Below, piece after piece: positions 1 to 8,651 of a DNA stretch of 64,000 nucleotides. The notes under the pieces are model-generated. The model saw nothing but the letters and a program-made list of their open reading frames with translations. It was not told the DNA's origin and did no database searches. The stretch is from Verrucomicrobiota bacterium (lineage in GTDB: Bacteria > Verrucomicrobiota > Verrucomicrobiia > Chthoniobacterales > Terrimicrobiaceae). How positions within the stretch are numbered: position 1 is the stretch's first letter; the number at the start of each line of letters is the position of its first letter. A program made the position numbers and the translations under genes. The stretch spans positions 100,972-164,971 of the forward strand of contig JAFKMU010000039.1 of the NCBI GenBank assembly GCA_017305195.1, given 5' to 3'.

Positions 1-310
1 CCGGGTTTCCGCTCCGCATCGGGACGATAAAGGCATTGGACGAGGGCAGGTAGAGGGTATTCGTGCCGTAGGTGTTCGTCGTCGAGCCGTTGGCGATCTC
101 CTGCTTGAGATCGGAGACGATCACCTCGAGCGAACTCTCCGCCAGCTGCCGCGCCCGGGTGTCGCCGAGGCTGCTGTCGGACATCTTCCGCGTCAGCATG
201 GAGTGCGAGATGTACGCCAGGACCAGACCGGATAGCAAAACGACAAAGGCCAGGACGATGACCAGGGCCATGCCCTTGCGCCGTACGGCTCTGGAGCGGG
301 AAGAAATCAT
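1..310 (-). CDS. PilX-like pilus assembly protein (Verru_Chthon cassette A type), partial
   Basis: The reading frame starts at the ATG complementary to 308-310 and runs off the left edge, so only about 103 residues are visible. After a basic N-terminus (RRKG) comes one hydrophobic helix (ALVIVLAFVVLLSGLVLAYI), then a polar stretch of the kind seen in PilX-like minor pilins. Unlike its three neighbours it has no Glu at position 5 of the helix, which fits the A member of the four-gene verrucomicrobial prepilin cassette. The start overlaps the stop of the preceding gene (ATGA), so it is the last visible gene of one operon. The family assignment rests on position and N-terminal architecture; the bulk of the protein lies outside the window. 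Confidence 0.7.
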   Translation of the reverse strand, partial: MISSRSRAVRRKGMALVIVLAFVVLLSGLVLAYISHSMLTRKMSDSSLGDTRARQLAESSLEVIVSDLKQEIANGSTTNTYGTNTLYLPSSNAFIVPMRSGNP

Positions 311-1185
311 AGGGCCAGGGGGTTGAGGTAAAAGGTCCTTCCGTAAACGCGCACCGCGGAGAGCGAGGCCTTGGGCAGGTTGCTGGAGTCGATGGCATCG
401 CGCCATTTCTTCTCGAGCTCGCCGGTTTTCATGGAGCTGTCGAAATCCGCCATGCGGCCGGCCAGGGTCGTCAACTGGTCATCCGTCACGATGGTGCGGG
501 ACTTGGGATCGATCACCGCTACGACGACACAGATGCCCGCGACGTCGGTGATCGACTTGGGGAAATCCACCGAGAGCGTCCCGTCCTTCAGGAGGTAAAA
601 ATATTCAAACCGGAAGATGTCAGTGCCGAGCTGTTCATAGTCGGTATCGCTCGACCCATCGGCGGCCTGAGGCCAGAGCCCCTTGATGGTGAGAGGGAGA
701 AAGGCCATCTTCGCCCCGGGGTCGCTCACGCCGCTCCACAAGAGCCCCTTGCCGAGCCGCTCGATGCTGTGGGCGCGCCCGGAACTCGCGGTCTCATTCA
801 CGCGATAAGCTACGAGGGAAAACGGACTTTGCGGAGATGTCGTGCTGGCAAAGTAACCCGGCACCTCACTGAAAAAGGCCATCTGGTCATTGCCCGCCTG
901 GGGCGCGGCCGATGACTTCATGTAGTAGTCCACGTCGTCGCGCTTGAGCATCTGGGCAAAGTCCACCGCCATGCGATCGAGCAGCTGGCGGGCCTGGATA
1001 TCGGCGTCGAGGCGCTTGCTGTTGGCCATGACGAGCGCGCTTGCGTTTTTGAAGAGCATGGTGATCAGGACGAGGAGCATGGCAAAGACCGCCATGGCCA
1101 CGAGCATCTCCACGATCGTGAAGCCCGCCCGGGAACGGCGCCTGCTTCCAGCGCCCCGCGGTCCGCCATGTCTGCTCGCGTGCAT
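307..1185 (-). CDS. Prepilin-type protein (Verru_Chthon cassette C type, PilW/GspJ-like)
   Basis: A 292-residue protein with a type IV prepilin leader: basic residues, then AGFTIVEMLVAMAVFA, where cleavage after Gly and Glu5 of the mature helix are both present. The rest is a GspJ/PilW-like globular domain. I chose the ATG at 1185, which lies one base after the stop of the upstream gene, rather than the longer frame reaching back to 1233 inside that gene. It is third in a tight minus-strand operon (D-B-C-A order). Such pseudopilin sets are processed by a PilD-type peptidase and usually act in a secretion or pilus machine; no assembly ATPase or peptidase is encoded in this window. Confidence 0.82.
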   Translation of the reverse strand: MHASRHGGPRGAGSRRRSRAGFTIVEMLVAMAVFAMLLVLITMLFKNASALVMANSKRLDADIQARQLLDRMAVDFAQMLKRDDVDYYMKSSAAPQAGNDQMAFFSEVPGYFASTTSPQSPFSLVAYRVNETASSGRAHSIERLGKGLLWSGVSDPGAKMAFLPLTIKGLWPQAADGSSDTDYEQLGTDIFRFEYFYLLKDGTLSVDFPKSITDVAGICVVVAVIDPKSRTIVTDDQLTTLAGRMADFDSSMKTGELEKKWRDAIDSSNLPKASLSAVRVYGRTFYLNPLAL

Positions 1186-1186
1186 C

Positions 1187-1663
1187 TCAGTTCCGATCCA
1201 TGGCGACGAATGACTCCACTCCGCCCGAGGCATTGGCGGTCGACGCGACGGAAGGCCAGGTGATCTTCACATTGGCGAGACTCGCCGAACGGCTGCCCGC
1301 ATTGGGAAGAAAGGTCACCGTGAGACGAAACATGGACTGGCTCTGGTCGGTCGTCAGCCTCCCATCCTCGGTGAAATACAGAGGATTGCTCGCGCCGGCG
1401 GAGTTCTGGGCCGGAAGCGGGATCTGAAACCGCGGCGAGCTGGTCGCTGCGCCGCGCGGTTCCGTGACCGGCGTTGTCTTGAGGTCCGATACCACGCTGG
1501 TGAGGATGCCGTTGGCCAGCATCTGCTGCACCGCCGCCTGGTTGCTCTTCAGCCCGACCGGCAGCATGCCGAAGAGAGCGATGAGACAGAACCCGGCTAT
1601 GCCGATGGCGAGAGTGACTTCGACGAGAGAGAAACCTTGAGGAGGGAGGGAACGCGCTTTCAT
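1187..1663 (-). CDS. Prepilin-type protein (Verru_Chthon cassette B type, PilV/GspI-like)
   Basis: A 158-residue small pseudopilin. The N-terminus reads LPPQGFSLVEVTLAIGIAG, with the Gly/Phe processing site and Glu5, followed by a hydrophobic helix and a short C-terminal domain. Its ATG overlaps the stop of the preceding gene (ATGA) and its stop is one base from the next start, so the genes are translationally coupled. Length and order match the B member of the four-gene prepilin cassette described in Verrucomicrobia. The cellular role of these cassettes is not established. Confidence 0.82.
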   Translation of the reverse strand: MKARSLPPQGFSLVEVTLAIGIAGFCLIALFGMLPVGLKSNQAAVQQMLANGILTSVVSDLKTTPVTEPRGAATSSPRFQIPLPAQNSAGASNPLYFTEDGRLTTDQSQSMFRLTVTFLPNAGSRSASLANVKITWPSVASTANASGGVESFVAMDRN

Positions 1664-2424
1664 GGCCGATAAACCTGGACGTTGCCGCCGATGCCCGTGA
1701 ACTGGATGGCGGCGATATTGGAAGAAGCCTGGTCCACGAAGTTTCCCCGAGCCGGGCGCAACCCGATCTCCCCCACCCGCTTGAGCGGACCGCTGTTGAT
1801 GACGACCTCGCCGCGGGGACTGAACCTGACTGTCTTGTAAAACTGGTATCCCTGCATCGCGAACGGGAAGGAAGTGCGATTCCCGCTATCGCTGCTGATG
1901 CGGCTCTCGGCATCCTGGGAGGGCTCGGCGGACCTCCCCTCGATCGTCCGGGCGTCGCCGCCCTTCGGCGCGGGCAGGTCGGTCATGTGAACGCCCTCGA
2001 TCTTCATGATGCGGTCGATGGGCACCACGCGGTTTGATGGCAGCACCGCCGGGGAGGCATTCTCGTCAAAAATACAGGTCCCGTCGACCGAGGCGACCGC
2101 CGACATCAGCACGCGCCCCTTTCCCTGGTACGGCGGAGCGCTGGTCGAGGGCTTGCCCGGAGCCGCGCCATCCTCCTCGTAAAATCCCACCCAGACATAG
2201 GTATTGTTCGCCATGGCGTAGGCCCTCGCCTGCTGGAGGACGTCCGACATCTGCGTGACCGCCTGGGTCACCGATCCATTCCCCCGCGAACTCAGGGCTG
2301 GAATCGACACGGCTGCAAGCAGCCCGATGATCGCGATCACTACCAGCAACTCGACAAGACTGAACCCCGCGCAGCGTCGGGGAAACGGTCTCGCAATCGA
2401 GCGTCTTTCAGGGAAGGGGAACAT
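1660..2424 (-). CDS. Prepilin-type protein (Verru_Chthon cassette D type, GspH-like)
   Basis: First gene of the prepilin operon, 254 residues from the ATG at 2424; an in-frame TTG at 2469 is possible but would add a leader unlike its neighbours. After a basic stretch (RRCAG) comes FSLVELLVVIAIIGLLAA, a classic class III prepilin helix with Glu5. The following QQARAYAMANNTYVWVGFY segment resembles the GspH pseudopilin fold and is characteristic of the D cassette member. The region upstream is divergent towards the MFS transporter gene and contains an AT-rich inverted repeat. Function beyond being a pseudopilin is unknown. Confidence 0.82.
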   Translation of the reverse strand: MFPFPERRSIARPFPRRCAGFSLVELLVVIAIIGLLAAVSIPALSSRGNGSVTQAVTQMSDVLQQARAYAMANNTYVWVGFYEEDGAAPGKPSTSAPPYQGKGRVLMSAVASVDGTCIFDENASPAVLPSNRVVPIDRIMKIEGVHMTDLPAPKGGDARTIEGRSAEPSQDAESRISSDSGNRTSFPFAMQGYQFYKTVRFSPRGEVVINSGPLKRVGEIGLRPARGNFVDQASSNIAAIQFTGIGGNVQVYRP

Positions 2425-2443
2425 AAGAGCTATACCATTTCTT

Positions 2444-2456
2444 ATATATGCTATAT
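2444..2456. promoter_or_regulatory. Candidate operator site A (TGCTATAT-type inverted repeat)
   Basis: The sequence ATATATGCTATAT is a perfect inverted repeat of five bases around TGC, placed just upstream of the first prepilin gene. It shares the TGCTATAT core with the sites at 13460 and 13748. As an AT-rich element it could equally be part of a promoter. Confidence 0.3.
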
Positions 2457-2540
2457 CATCACTATGCAACCGTTTTTTCCGTTTTTATCCAGAAATGCCG
2501 CCCAAAAACGTCACTTGCCATTGGTAAACTAAAGCGATTA

Positions 2541-2556
2541 TTATAGTGCTTTACAA
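2541..2556. promoter_or_regulatory. Candidate operator site B upstream of MFS transporter
   Basis: TTATAGTGCTTTACAA lies about 43 bases before the GTG start of the transporter. It resembles the reverse complement of the element at 16761-16777 (core AGTGCT flanked by A/T), suggesting common control with the esterase-glucuronidase operon. Weak evidence on its own. Confidence 0.3.
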
Positions 2557-2598
2557 ATTGGGAACCCCACTCCGCCTGTCTCCTCTACCGTCCGCCCT

Positions 2599-5112
2599 GT
2601 GATCGTCACCTGCAAACAAGAAATCCCAAAACGCTGGGTGATCTTTGCCATCCTCCCGTGGGCGTCTTTCACCTTCAACAGCGCGGTGGTGGGAACGGCG
2701 TTTCTCTTTTCGCTCAAGAAGTTCATCGAGAACCCTGCCGGGCTGACATTCATCATGAGCATCCCAGGCATCCTGGCGATGGCGGTGTCCCCGGTGGCGA
2801 GCTTCCTCTCGGACCGGATCTGGACGCGCTTCGGGCGGCGCAAGCCATTCATCATCGTCTCGTGGACCGGCATGCTCACGGCGATGATCCTCATGCCGCT
2901 GATGCCCAATTTCTGGCTCCTGCTGGCGGCGTACATCCTTTACCACTTCTCGTCCGACCTGAACTCCCCCATGGAGCCGCTGAAGCAGGAGATCATCCCG
3001 CCGAAGGATCGCGTGTGGGCGACGGGCGCCATGGCGTGGTGCAGCAATCTGGCGACGATGACGTTTTACTTCGTCATGCTGGGGAGATTTGACGACGTGA
3101 GCTATCTGGCGGGATTGAAGCTCGACGGCGAGTGGGTGATCTACTGGTCGGCGGGGTTGCTGCTGGCGCTGCTGCTGCTCCTCATCATTCTCGGCATCAA
3201 GGAGACCGATCCGAAAAGCTCCCTTCGCGGGCAAAAGCTCACTCTGCGCAATTTCGTCGGCGGCTTGCTCGATCGCGAACTCTGGCCGGTGTACCTTCTC
3301 GTGTTTGGCAATGCGTGCCTGAATTTCTATGCCGGCTTGGGCGCGCTAAGCAACCTGCTCTACACCGACCAGTGGGGCTACACCAAGCAGGAGATGGGGG
3401 TGAATGTCGCCATCGGCGGCATCGCCAATCTCTTCATCATCGGGCTGCTCACCGCCTTTGCCAGCAAGCTCAATCGCATGAAAGCCTACCAGACGACACT
3501 CTGCCTATCGCTCCTGGGCAATGTCCTCTACTACTGCTACGTCGAGTTTGTCCTGCCGGACAAGCGCCCGACCTTGTTTGAGATCATCGTCTTTGGCGAG
3601 ACACTCTCGGTGCTGGCGATCCTCACCGGCCTGCTCTACGTGCCGCTGGTCTATGATTATGTCCGCCGCAATCGCATGGGCACCTATGCCGCAGGAGCGT
3701 CCATCGTCGGGCTGGCAGCGCGGCTCATTACCTTGAATGGCGTGGGTCTCTTCGTAACCTTCTACGCCTCGGTCTTTCAACCTCCGGCGGGAGAAATGAC
3801 CCGCGTGGTGCTCAACAATCCGGCGACCAAGAGCGAATTCGTCTCCTTCCTGCAGCAGGCCAGTTGGCCTGTGGTCGACTCGGCCGATCCCATCTCCGCC
3901 AGCAATCTGGCCGCGGATGTCTGGCAGGCGAATGGCATGATCGCCCAAACCGGGCGGACGTGGGAGATCCGCCATGGCAGCAAGGCCAGCGAAACCCTCG
4001 AGAAAAAGAAAACCAGCCTGGAGGCGGAAAGATCCGCACTTTTATCCCGGGAGGCGATGGCCCGCGAGATGGAGGCAGATCGCCTGCGCAAGCAGGGGCA
4101 GGACCCAGCGGCAGCACAACCGAGGCACTCGATCCAGCCCCGCATCGAGGAGCTCTCGCGTGAGATCGACACGCTCGACGCGACCCTGGAAGCGCGCGCG
4201 GAGAGCTTCCGCAAGCAGGTCTCGACCGTGCTGGGCGGCAGGCTCATGACAGACGGCGATCAACTGCTGGAGGCGCGAATGGGTCAGGCGCTCGTGGCGG
4301 AGTACGCCATATCGAGCCGCCCCGCCTCCCGCGCCATCGAGGAGGAACTGGACGCCCTGCGCCGGGAAAATCCCGCGATCATCGACATGCGTCCCGTCAA
4401 GATGGCCAATGGCTACGGGCTGGCCGTCAGCGCCCTCATGCCCGATGGCGAATCGCGCGCGGAGGTCCAGCAGCGCCTCCAGACCAGCGTGGATCGTCTC
4501 GGGGTGACTCGGAAAAATTCGCTGATCGCGGCGGGTAGCGCACCGGCATCGATTCGCATCCAGCCGGCCGTGACGCTCGATCTCCAGGTGGTGGAGGACC
4601 CGGTCGATACCTACGTCTCCCCGGTCAGCCGCATCCTCCATGCGATGCTGGCGCCCTTTGGGCATGAGCTCAACCCCTCCCGGCGATTGATCGCCACGGG
4701 CAGCAGCCTCCGCGACCCGGCGCAGACCAACCACGTACGGGCGGTACCCGGACCGGTCGAGCGGTCCATCTCAGTCACAGCCGTACTGGAGCCTCGGGCC
4801 TCCGAAGCTCCGCCGGGAGCAGGACCCAAAAACAAGCTGGAGGAGAAACTTTCCCGCGCCGCCGGGGACCAATCGCCCGAGGTCCTCGCCCTTTACGACC
4901 GCATCGAAAAATCCGCCGCCGCCCAGCGCATCACCATCGCCCATCCCGTGCTCACCTCCGGATATGCGCGGATGCGCTATGATTACATGAGCGGATATCT
5001 CTGGATGTTCCTCATGGGGACCATCGGTATCGCGCTGACGCTGGTCTTCGGCAGGCTGGAGGCGCTGGGCGTCATCCGGAAACGAGGCGTGGAGGAGGCT
5101 CTGGCGTCATGA
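2599..5112 (+). CDS. MFS/GPH-type sugar transporter with a large periplasmic insert
   Basis: An 837-residue membrane protein. Residues 1-395 have about eleven hydrophobic helices and the MFS loop motif DRIWTRFGRRKP after the second helix, as in the GPH/SLC45 group of sugar-cation symporters. A normal family member is 450-500 residues. Here about 400 residues (roughly 395-798) follow helix 11, before a last helix (YLWMFLMGTIGIALTLVF). The insert begins with a charged, probably coiled-coil stretch (about 460-570) and continues as a soluble domain I do not recognise. If helix 1 starts inside, it lies in the periplasm. The start is GTG without a clear Shine-Dalgarno. It overlaps the next gene (ATGA) and precedes a GH130 phosphorylase, so oligosaccharide uptake is likely. 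Confidence 0.8.
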   Translation: MIVTCKQEIPKRWVIFAILPWASFTFNSAVVGTAFLFSLKKFIENPAGLTFIMSIPGILAMAVSPVASFLSDRIWTRFGRRKPFIIVSWTGMLTAMILMPLMPNFWLLLAAYILYHFSSDLNSPMEPLKQEIIPPKDRVWATGAMAWCSNLATMTFYFVMLGRFDDVSYLAGLKLDGEWVIYWSAGLLLALLLLLIILGIKETDPKSSLRGQKLTLRNFVGGLLDRELWPVYLLVFGNACLNFYAGLGALSNLLYTDQWGYTKQEMGVNVAIGGIANLFIIGLLTAFASKLNRMKAYQTTLCLSLLGNVLYYCYVEFVLPDKRPTLFEIIVFGETLSVLAILTGLLYVPLVYDYVRRNRMGTYAAGASIVGLAARLITLNGVGLFVTFYASVFQPPAGEMTRVVLNNPATKSEFVSFLQQASWPVVDSADPISASNLAADVWQANGMIAQTGRTWEIRHGSKASETLEKKKTSLEAERSALLSREAMAREMEADRLRKQGQDPAAAQPRHSIQPRIEELSREIDTLDATLEARAESFRKQVSTVLGGRLMTDGDQLLEARMGQALVAEYAISSRPASRAIEEELDALRRENPAIIDMRPVKMANGYGLAVSALMPDGESRAEVQQRLQTSVDRLGVTRKNSLIAAGSAPASIRIQPAVTLDLQVVEDPVDTYVSPVSRILHAMLAPFGHELNPSRRLIATGSSLRDPAQTNHVRAVPGPVERSISVTAVLEPRASEAPPGAGPKNKLEEKLSRAAGDQSPEVLALYDRIEKSAAAQRITIAHPVLTSGYARMRYDYMSGYLWMFLMGTIGIALTLVFGRLEALGVIRKRGVEEALAS

Positions 5113-5684
5113 GCTCCCCGCTGCCCATCGAGACCTACACGCCCGGCCACGTGCCGCAGAAACTGGCGCTATTGATTGCCAGTCTCCTCATCCTCGCCTT
5201 TGGCATCTCCCAGCTATGGGCTCCGCTCCGCCTTCTGGCCCTCGGCCACCGTGGCGAGACGGAGGCGGTTTCCGTGACCCGGATCAAAGCGGGGATGCCG
5301 GATCTCGTAATGCGCAGCGACAGCGAGATCGCGGCCAACGAGGCGCCGCACGATCGCAGCTACGTGTACTGGAATGACTTCGTCATTCACACCGAGACTG
5401 GCAGGGTGATTCCCGTACGCGCCAATGTCGGCAGCAGGATCACCCCGCTCTTTCCACTCCGCAATGCAGACGGATTGCCCACGACCGTGATCGTTTGCTA
5501 CAATCCAGCGAACCCCCGGCACATTATCTTCCCCACCCTCATCAGCACGTGGCTCGTCCCGGGCCTGCTCGCGCTCGGCGGGCTGGCGGGATGCGTGGTC
5601 GCCGCGTTCCTTCTTTACTGGGCCCGCCGTCCCATCGAGCTCCCGCACATCGCCACGCCATCGGAGCCAACCGGGCAAAAGTAA
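5109..5684 (+). CDS. Two-helix membrane protein, DUF3592-like
   Basis: A 191-residue protein with one hydrophobic helix near residues 20-38 and another near 145-170, enclosing an extracytoplasmic domain of about 100 residues. The domain contains the segment TTVIVCYNPANPRHIIFP, which resembles the beta-rich DUF3592 domain with its conserved Tyr-Asn-Pro. The start overlaps the stop of the transporter gene, so the two are probably co-translated and may work together. No enzymatic motif is visible and the function is unknown. Confidence 0.65.
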   Translation: MSSPLPIETYTPGHVPQKLALLIASLLILAFGISQLWAPLRLLALGHRGETEAVSVTRIKAGMPDLVMRSDSEIAANEAPHDRSYVYWNDFVIHTETGRVIPVRANVGSRITPLFPLRNADGLPTTVIVCYNPANPRHIIFPTLISTWLVPGLLALGGLAGCVVAAFLLYWARRPIELPHIATPSEPTGQK

Positions 5685-5719
5685 TCCCCTCTCCAAAAAA
5701 ACTCCCACCCGATACGTCC

Positions 5720-6712
5720 ATGTCACCCATCACCCACCACCCGAACAATCCCATCCTGTCCGCCAAGGACATCCCCTACCCGGCATCCCTGATCTTCAAC
5801 GCCGGAGTCGCCAAATACGAAGGCCGCTATGTCATGATCTTCCGCAATGATTATGGCACCACCGAGGAGGACTGGAAGCCCTTCAAGGAAGGCAAGGTCA
5901 ACAAGCCGCCCGGGTTTGAAACATCACTCGGTCTCGCCTTTAGCGATGACGGAGTAAAGTGGCAGGTCGAGCCCAAGCCCTGCTGGAAAGTCGCCTCGGA
6001 CGAGGTGCTGCGCGTCTATGATCCTCGCATCACCATCATCGACGGCGCGGCGCACATCTGCTTCGCCATGGATACGCGGCATGGCGTGCGCGGAGGCATC
6101 GCGCGGACGGAGGATTTTTCCAAGTTCGACATCCTCTCGCTCAGCGTGCCGGACAATCGCAACATGGTGCTCTTTCCCGAGAAAATCGGAGGACGGTATT
6201 TCCGCCTGGAGCGGCCCTTCCCGGTCTACAGCCGGGGACGCGATCAATTCGACACCTGGTGCGGGTGGTCCCCCGATCTCAAGCACTGGGGCGGCCATGA
6301 ACTCGTCCTCGGAGTCGAGCACGTCTCCTTTGCCAATGACAAGACCGGGCCCGCCGCGCCGCCCATCAAGACGCCAAAAGGCTGGCTCACCACCTTTCAC
6401 GCGGTCTGGCGCGACCAGTCGGTCAATCTCGGAGGCTGGGAACCTTCCTGGCACAAGGCCTACTACGCCGGGCTCATGCTCCTCGACCTGGAAAACCCGG
6501 CAAAAATCATCGGCATGTCCCCCGAGCCGCTCATCAAGCCGGAGGCTCCCTACGAGCGCATCGGCTTCCGCAATGACGTGGTCTTCCCCGGCGGCATGAT
6601 CCTCGAGGACAGCGGCGAGGTGAAGATCTACTACGGAGCAGCCGATACCGTGGAGGCGCTCGCCACCGCGCATGTCGACGACCTGCTCGCGCTCTGCCAG
6701 CCGGTCGGCTGA
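5720..6712 (+). CDS. Glycoside hydrolase family 130 phosphorylase
   Basis: A 330-residue cytoplasmic protein without a signal peptide. The N-terminus NPILSAKDIPYPASLIFNAG and the repeated blade-like segments (YDPRITIIDG, HVSFANDKTGPAAPP, GFRNDVVFPGG) are typical of GH130 five-bladed propeller enzymes. These cleave beta-mannosidic or related linkages by phosphorolysis, giving a sugar 1-phosphate. I chose the ATG at 5720 because the longer open frame to 5495 lies inside the preceding gene. It follows the transporter pair by 35 bases, which suggests intracellular use of the imported oligosaccharide. The exact disaccharide (mannosyl-glucose, mannobiose or other) cannot be told from sequence alone. 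Confidence 0.88.
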   Translation: MSPITHHPNNPILSAKDIPYPASLIFNAGVAKYEGRYVMIFRNDYGTTEEDWKPFKEGKVNKPPGFETSLGLAFSDDGVKWQVEPKPCWKVASDEVLRVYDPRITIIDGAAHICFAMDTRHGVRGGIARTEDFSKFDILSLSVPDNRNMVLFPEKIGGRYFRLERPFPVYSRGRDQFDTWCGWSPDLKHWGGHELVLGVEHVSFANDKTGPAAPPIKTPKGWLTTFHAVWRDQSVNLGGWEPSWHKAYYAGLMLLDLENPAKIIGMSPEPLIKPEAPYERIGFRNDVVFPGGMILEDSGEVKIYYGAADTVEALATAHVDDLLALCQPVG

Positions 6713-6728
6713 CGGTGGAGATTCTCCG

Positions 6729-6759
6729 AGCCCGCTTCACGCCGGATGTGGAGCGGGCT
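6729..6759. terminator. Bidirectional hairpin terminator between convergent genes
   Basis: AGCCCGCTTCACG pairs with the segment ending in GAGCGGGCT around a five-base loop, giving about 13 base pairs with two G-T wobbles. It sits in the 51-base gap between the convergent GH130 and heparinase genes and is followed on the plus strand by a short pyrimidine run. Confidence 0.75.
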
Positions 6760-6763
6760 TTCC

Positions 6764-8614
6764 TCAGCGAGGCTGCAGGACCAGACGCAGCGAGCCCCTG
6801 CTCCTGGCCGAATCCGTTCCGAATCTGATCCGGTAGACGCGGTCGTCCTTCCCATCGCGATTGCGATAATCGCAGAGGTCCACCTCCCGAAAGACGGTAT
6901 GCCGCTCCGAGGTGACCTGCACCTGCCTGTCGCCGCAGGGAATCAAGACGCCCTCCGCGCCGGGCAGCACGGGGGTCGAGCAGATCAGGATCGACTCGAT
7001 CTCGCCGGGCGCATCAAGTTCGTACTCATCCCGAATCTCCAGCCGCCCGGAATCCCGCTCAAGGGAGAATGACCGCACAAGCTTCCTGCACCCGGCCTCT
7101 GCGGGATAGCATCGCGTGAGATCCATGGAGAACTCCACGCGAGCCCCTGCCAACTGACAGCGCAGCACGCGCGCAGCAAACTCCGCGCCCGCCGCCTGCT
7201 CGCATCCCCTGACCAGCGGGACGGAATGCCCAAGCGATCGCGCAGCCAGAAAGGTGTATCGCGTCTCATCGCTGCTGAAATAACTCCCCACATACTCCGG
7301 CGAGCCGATCTCAACGACGACCGGCGTGTGCCCGACGTGGAAGATAAAACTGCCGCAATCGTTGTGATTGTGATGTTCGGCATTGTGCCCGCCCTTGGCT
7401 GCGAACTCCCAGGCATTGTCCTCCGGGCTGCGGCAGATGATGGCGCCGTAGTCGGGGAAATAGTGATCGCCCCGCCGGGGTTCACGCTCGCTGGCGACAT
7501 CCCCGGGACAGCGCAGGCAGAGCCGGTTGAAATGGAAAAAGTCGCAGCGCTGGGAATCCAGGTTGATGGGGGTCTCCGCCTCATGGCGAAAACCCCAGGC
7601 GCTTTCCGCCGTCACGCCCGGCAAATCCAGACGGGCACCCAGGTAAGCCAGCAGCGCCGGACCAAGCCGCTCGCGCTGCATCCCATCGGAAAAGTTTACC
7701 ATGTATCCGTTGGACAGCACCATCGCCGGGGCAAATTCCGCGATGCGGCGCACCTTCTCATTTGCCCCAAAGAACGAAAGCCGGCCTCCCGTGGCGGTCT
7801 CGAGCTGGCAGTTCAGCTCGGCAAACCGCCCGTACCCGTAACTCCAGTATCCCGGCCCCTCGGAGGTCGATCCATCCTCGCCGAATCCGGCGAGGAACTT
7901 CGGCAGGCACTCCGCGGCCGACTCCAGCATCTCCGCAACCAGATCGTGATCCTCCTCCAGCGCGAGAGCCGCGCCGAGCACGCCCTGGTGGCACACGGCG
8001 TTCCAGTTCATGGGCAGGTGCTTCCACGTGATCTCGGAGCGCGGATGCAGGTAATTCACAAACATCTGGTCGTGCAGCCTGGCCCGTATCCGGTCTCGCA
8101 GGGCCTGCGGAAGCAGCCAGCCAAACACATTGACCAGCTCGCCCAGGACATTCGCCGTCTCGGCGGCAAACAGGTCGATCTTATAGGGGTCCTTCCCCGT
8201 CGGCTCCGTCCAGGCGTGGGCCGGAAAGGTCCACGACTCCTCGGCCATCGTCTCCTCGATCCGCTCGATCAGCACGGGCAACAGGCTCTCCCGGCGCCCG
8301 GGATCAGCCAATGCCGCCGACGCGGCGATCCGCCCGAGGCGGCGGCGGCGCTCGAAGTAGACGCTCTCAAACGGACGCCTCTCGCCCGTCCGGTAAAACA
8401 CGGCGTAGAGTTCATCCGGCAGCGGGGGCAGCGGCTCGCCGCGTTCCCGGTCGACCCGCGCGTCGATCGCCGCCTTCCATTTCCGCACGGCGGGATTGCG
8501 CCTGGCGGGCTCCCACTCCGGCGAGTCGCACCGCGGCACGAGTTGCGGATTGCGCGTCGCCAGGATGTCCCGGAGCTCGGCGCGCGGGATGCGTTGTTCC
8601 AGCAGGTTCAACAT
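6764..8614 (-). CDS. Heparinase II/III family polysaccharide lyase-like protein
   Basis: A 616-residue protein without a signal peptide. It has an N-terminal all-alpha toroid half (residues ~1-350) with TWKHLPMNWNAVCHQG and the Tyr-rich PGYWSYGYGRFAE, and a C-terminal beta half with GGHNAEHHNHNDCGSFIF and VEIGSPEY. These are the Asn, Tyr and His signatures of the heparinase II/III fold (PL12/15/17/21 and related). Such enzymes break uronic-acid-containing glycans by beta-elimination; a cytoplasmic member would act on imported oligosaccharides. The gene lies 37 bases downstream of the GH5 gene on the same strand and is probably co-transcribed. Substrate is not deducible. Confidence 0.83.
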   Translation of the reverse strand: MLNLLEQRIPRAELRDILATRNPQLVPRCDSPEWEPARRNPAVRKWKAAIDARVDRERGEPLPPLPDELYAVFYRTGERRPFESVYFERRRRLGRIAASAALADPGRRESLLPVLIERIEETMAEESWTFPAHAWTEPTGKDPYKIDLFAAETANVLGELVNVFGWLLPQALRDRIRARLHDQMFVNYLHPRSEITWKHLPMNWNAVCHQGVLGAALALEEDHDLVAEMLESAAECLPKFLAGFGEDGSTSEGPGYWSYGYGRFAELNCQLETATGGRLSFFGANEKVRRIAEFAPAMVLSNGYMVNFSDGMQRERLGPALLAYLGARLDLPGVTAESAWGFRHEAETPINLDSQRCDFFHFNRLCLRCPGDVASEREPRRGDHYFPDYGAIICRSPEDNAWEFAAKGGHNAEHHNHNDCGSFIFHVGHTPVVVEIGSPEYVGSYFSSDETRYTFLAARSLGHSVPLVRGCEQAAGAEFAARVLRCQLAGARVEFSMDLTRCYPAEAGCRKLVRSFSLERDSGRLEIRDEYELDAPGEIESILICSTPVLPGAEGVLIPCGDRQVQVTSERHTVFREVDLCDYRNRDGKDDRVYRIRFGTDSARSRGSLRLVLQPR

Positions 8615-8651
8615 GGGTGATATCGACAGGCGCCATTGCCCGGCGGAACGC

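Larger units (their letters stand above)
2425..2598. promoter_or_regulatory. Divergent intergenic region between prepilin operon and MFS transporter
   Basis: This 174-base AT-rich spacer must carry promoters for both flanking transcription units. It contains an inverted repeat with arms ATATA/TATAT around TGC at 2444-2456, and an AGTGCT-centred site at 2545-2550 about 50 bases before the transporter start. Both resemble the TGCTATATA-like elements found near the hybrid regulator gene. No convincing sigma70-type -35/-10 pair was picked out by eye. Confidence 0.5.

Noticed and set aside
3505..4250. Possibility that the long MFS insert comes from a frameshift or fused second gene
   Set aside because: The frame stays open with consistent GC-rich third positions through the insert to a final membrane helix, and no ribosome-binding site or start cluster is seen at the junction.
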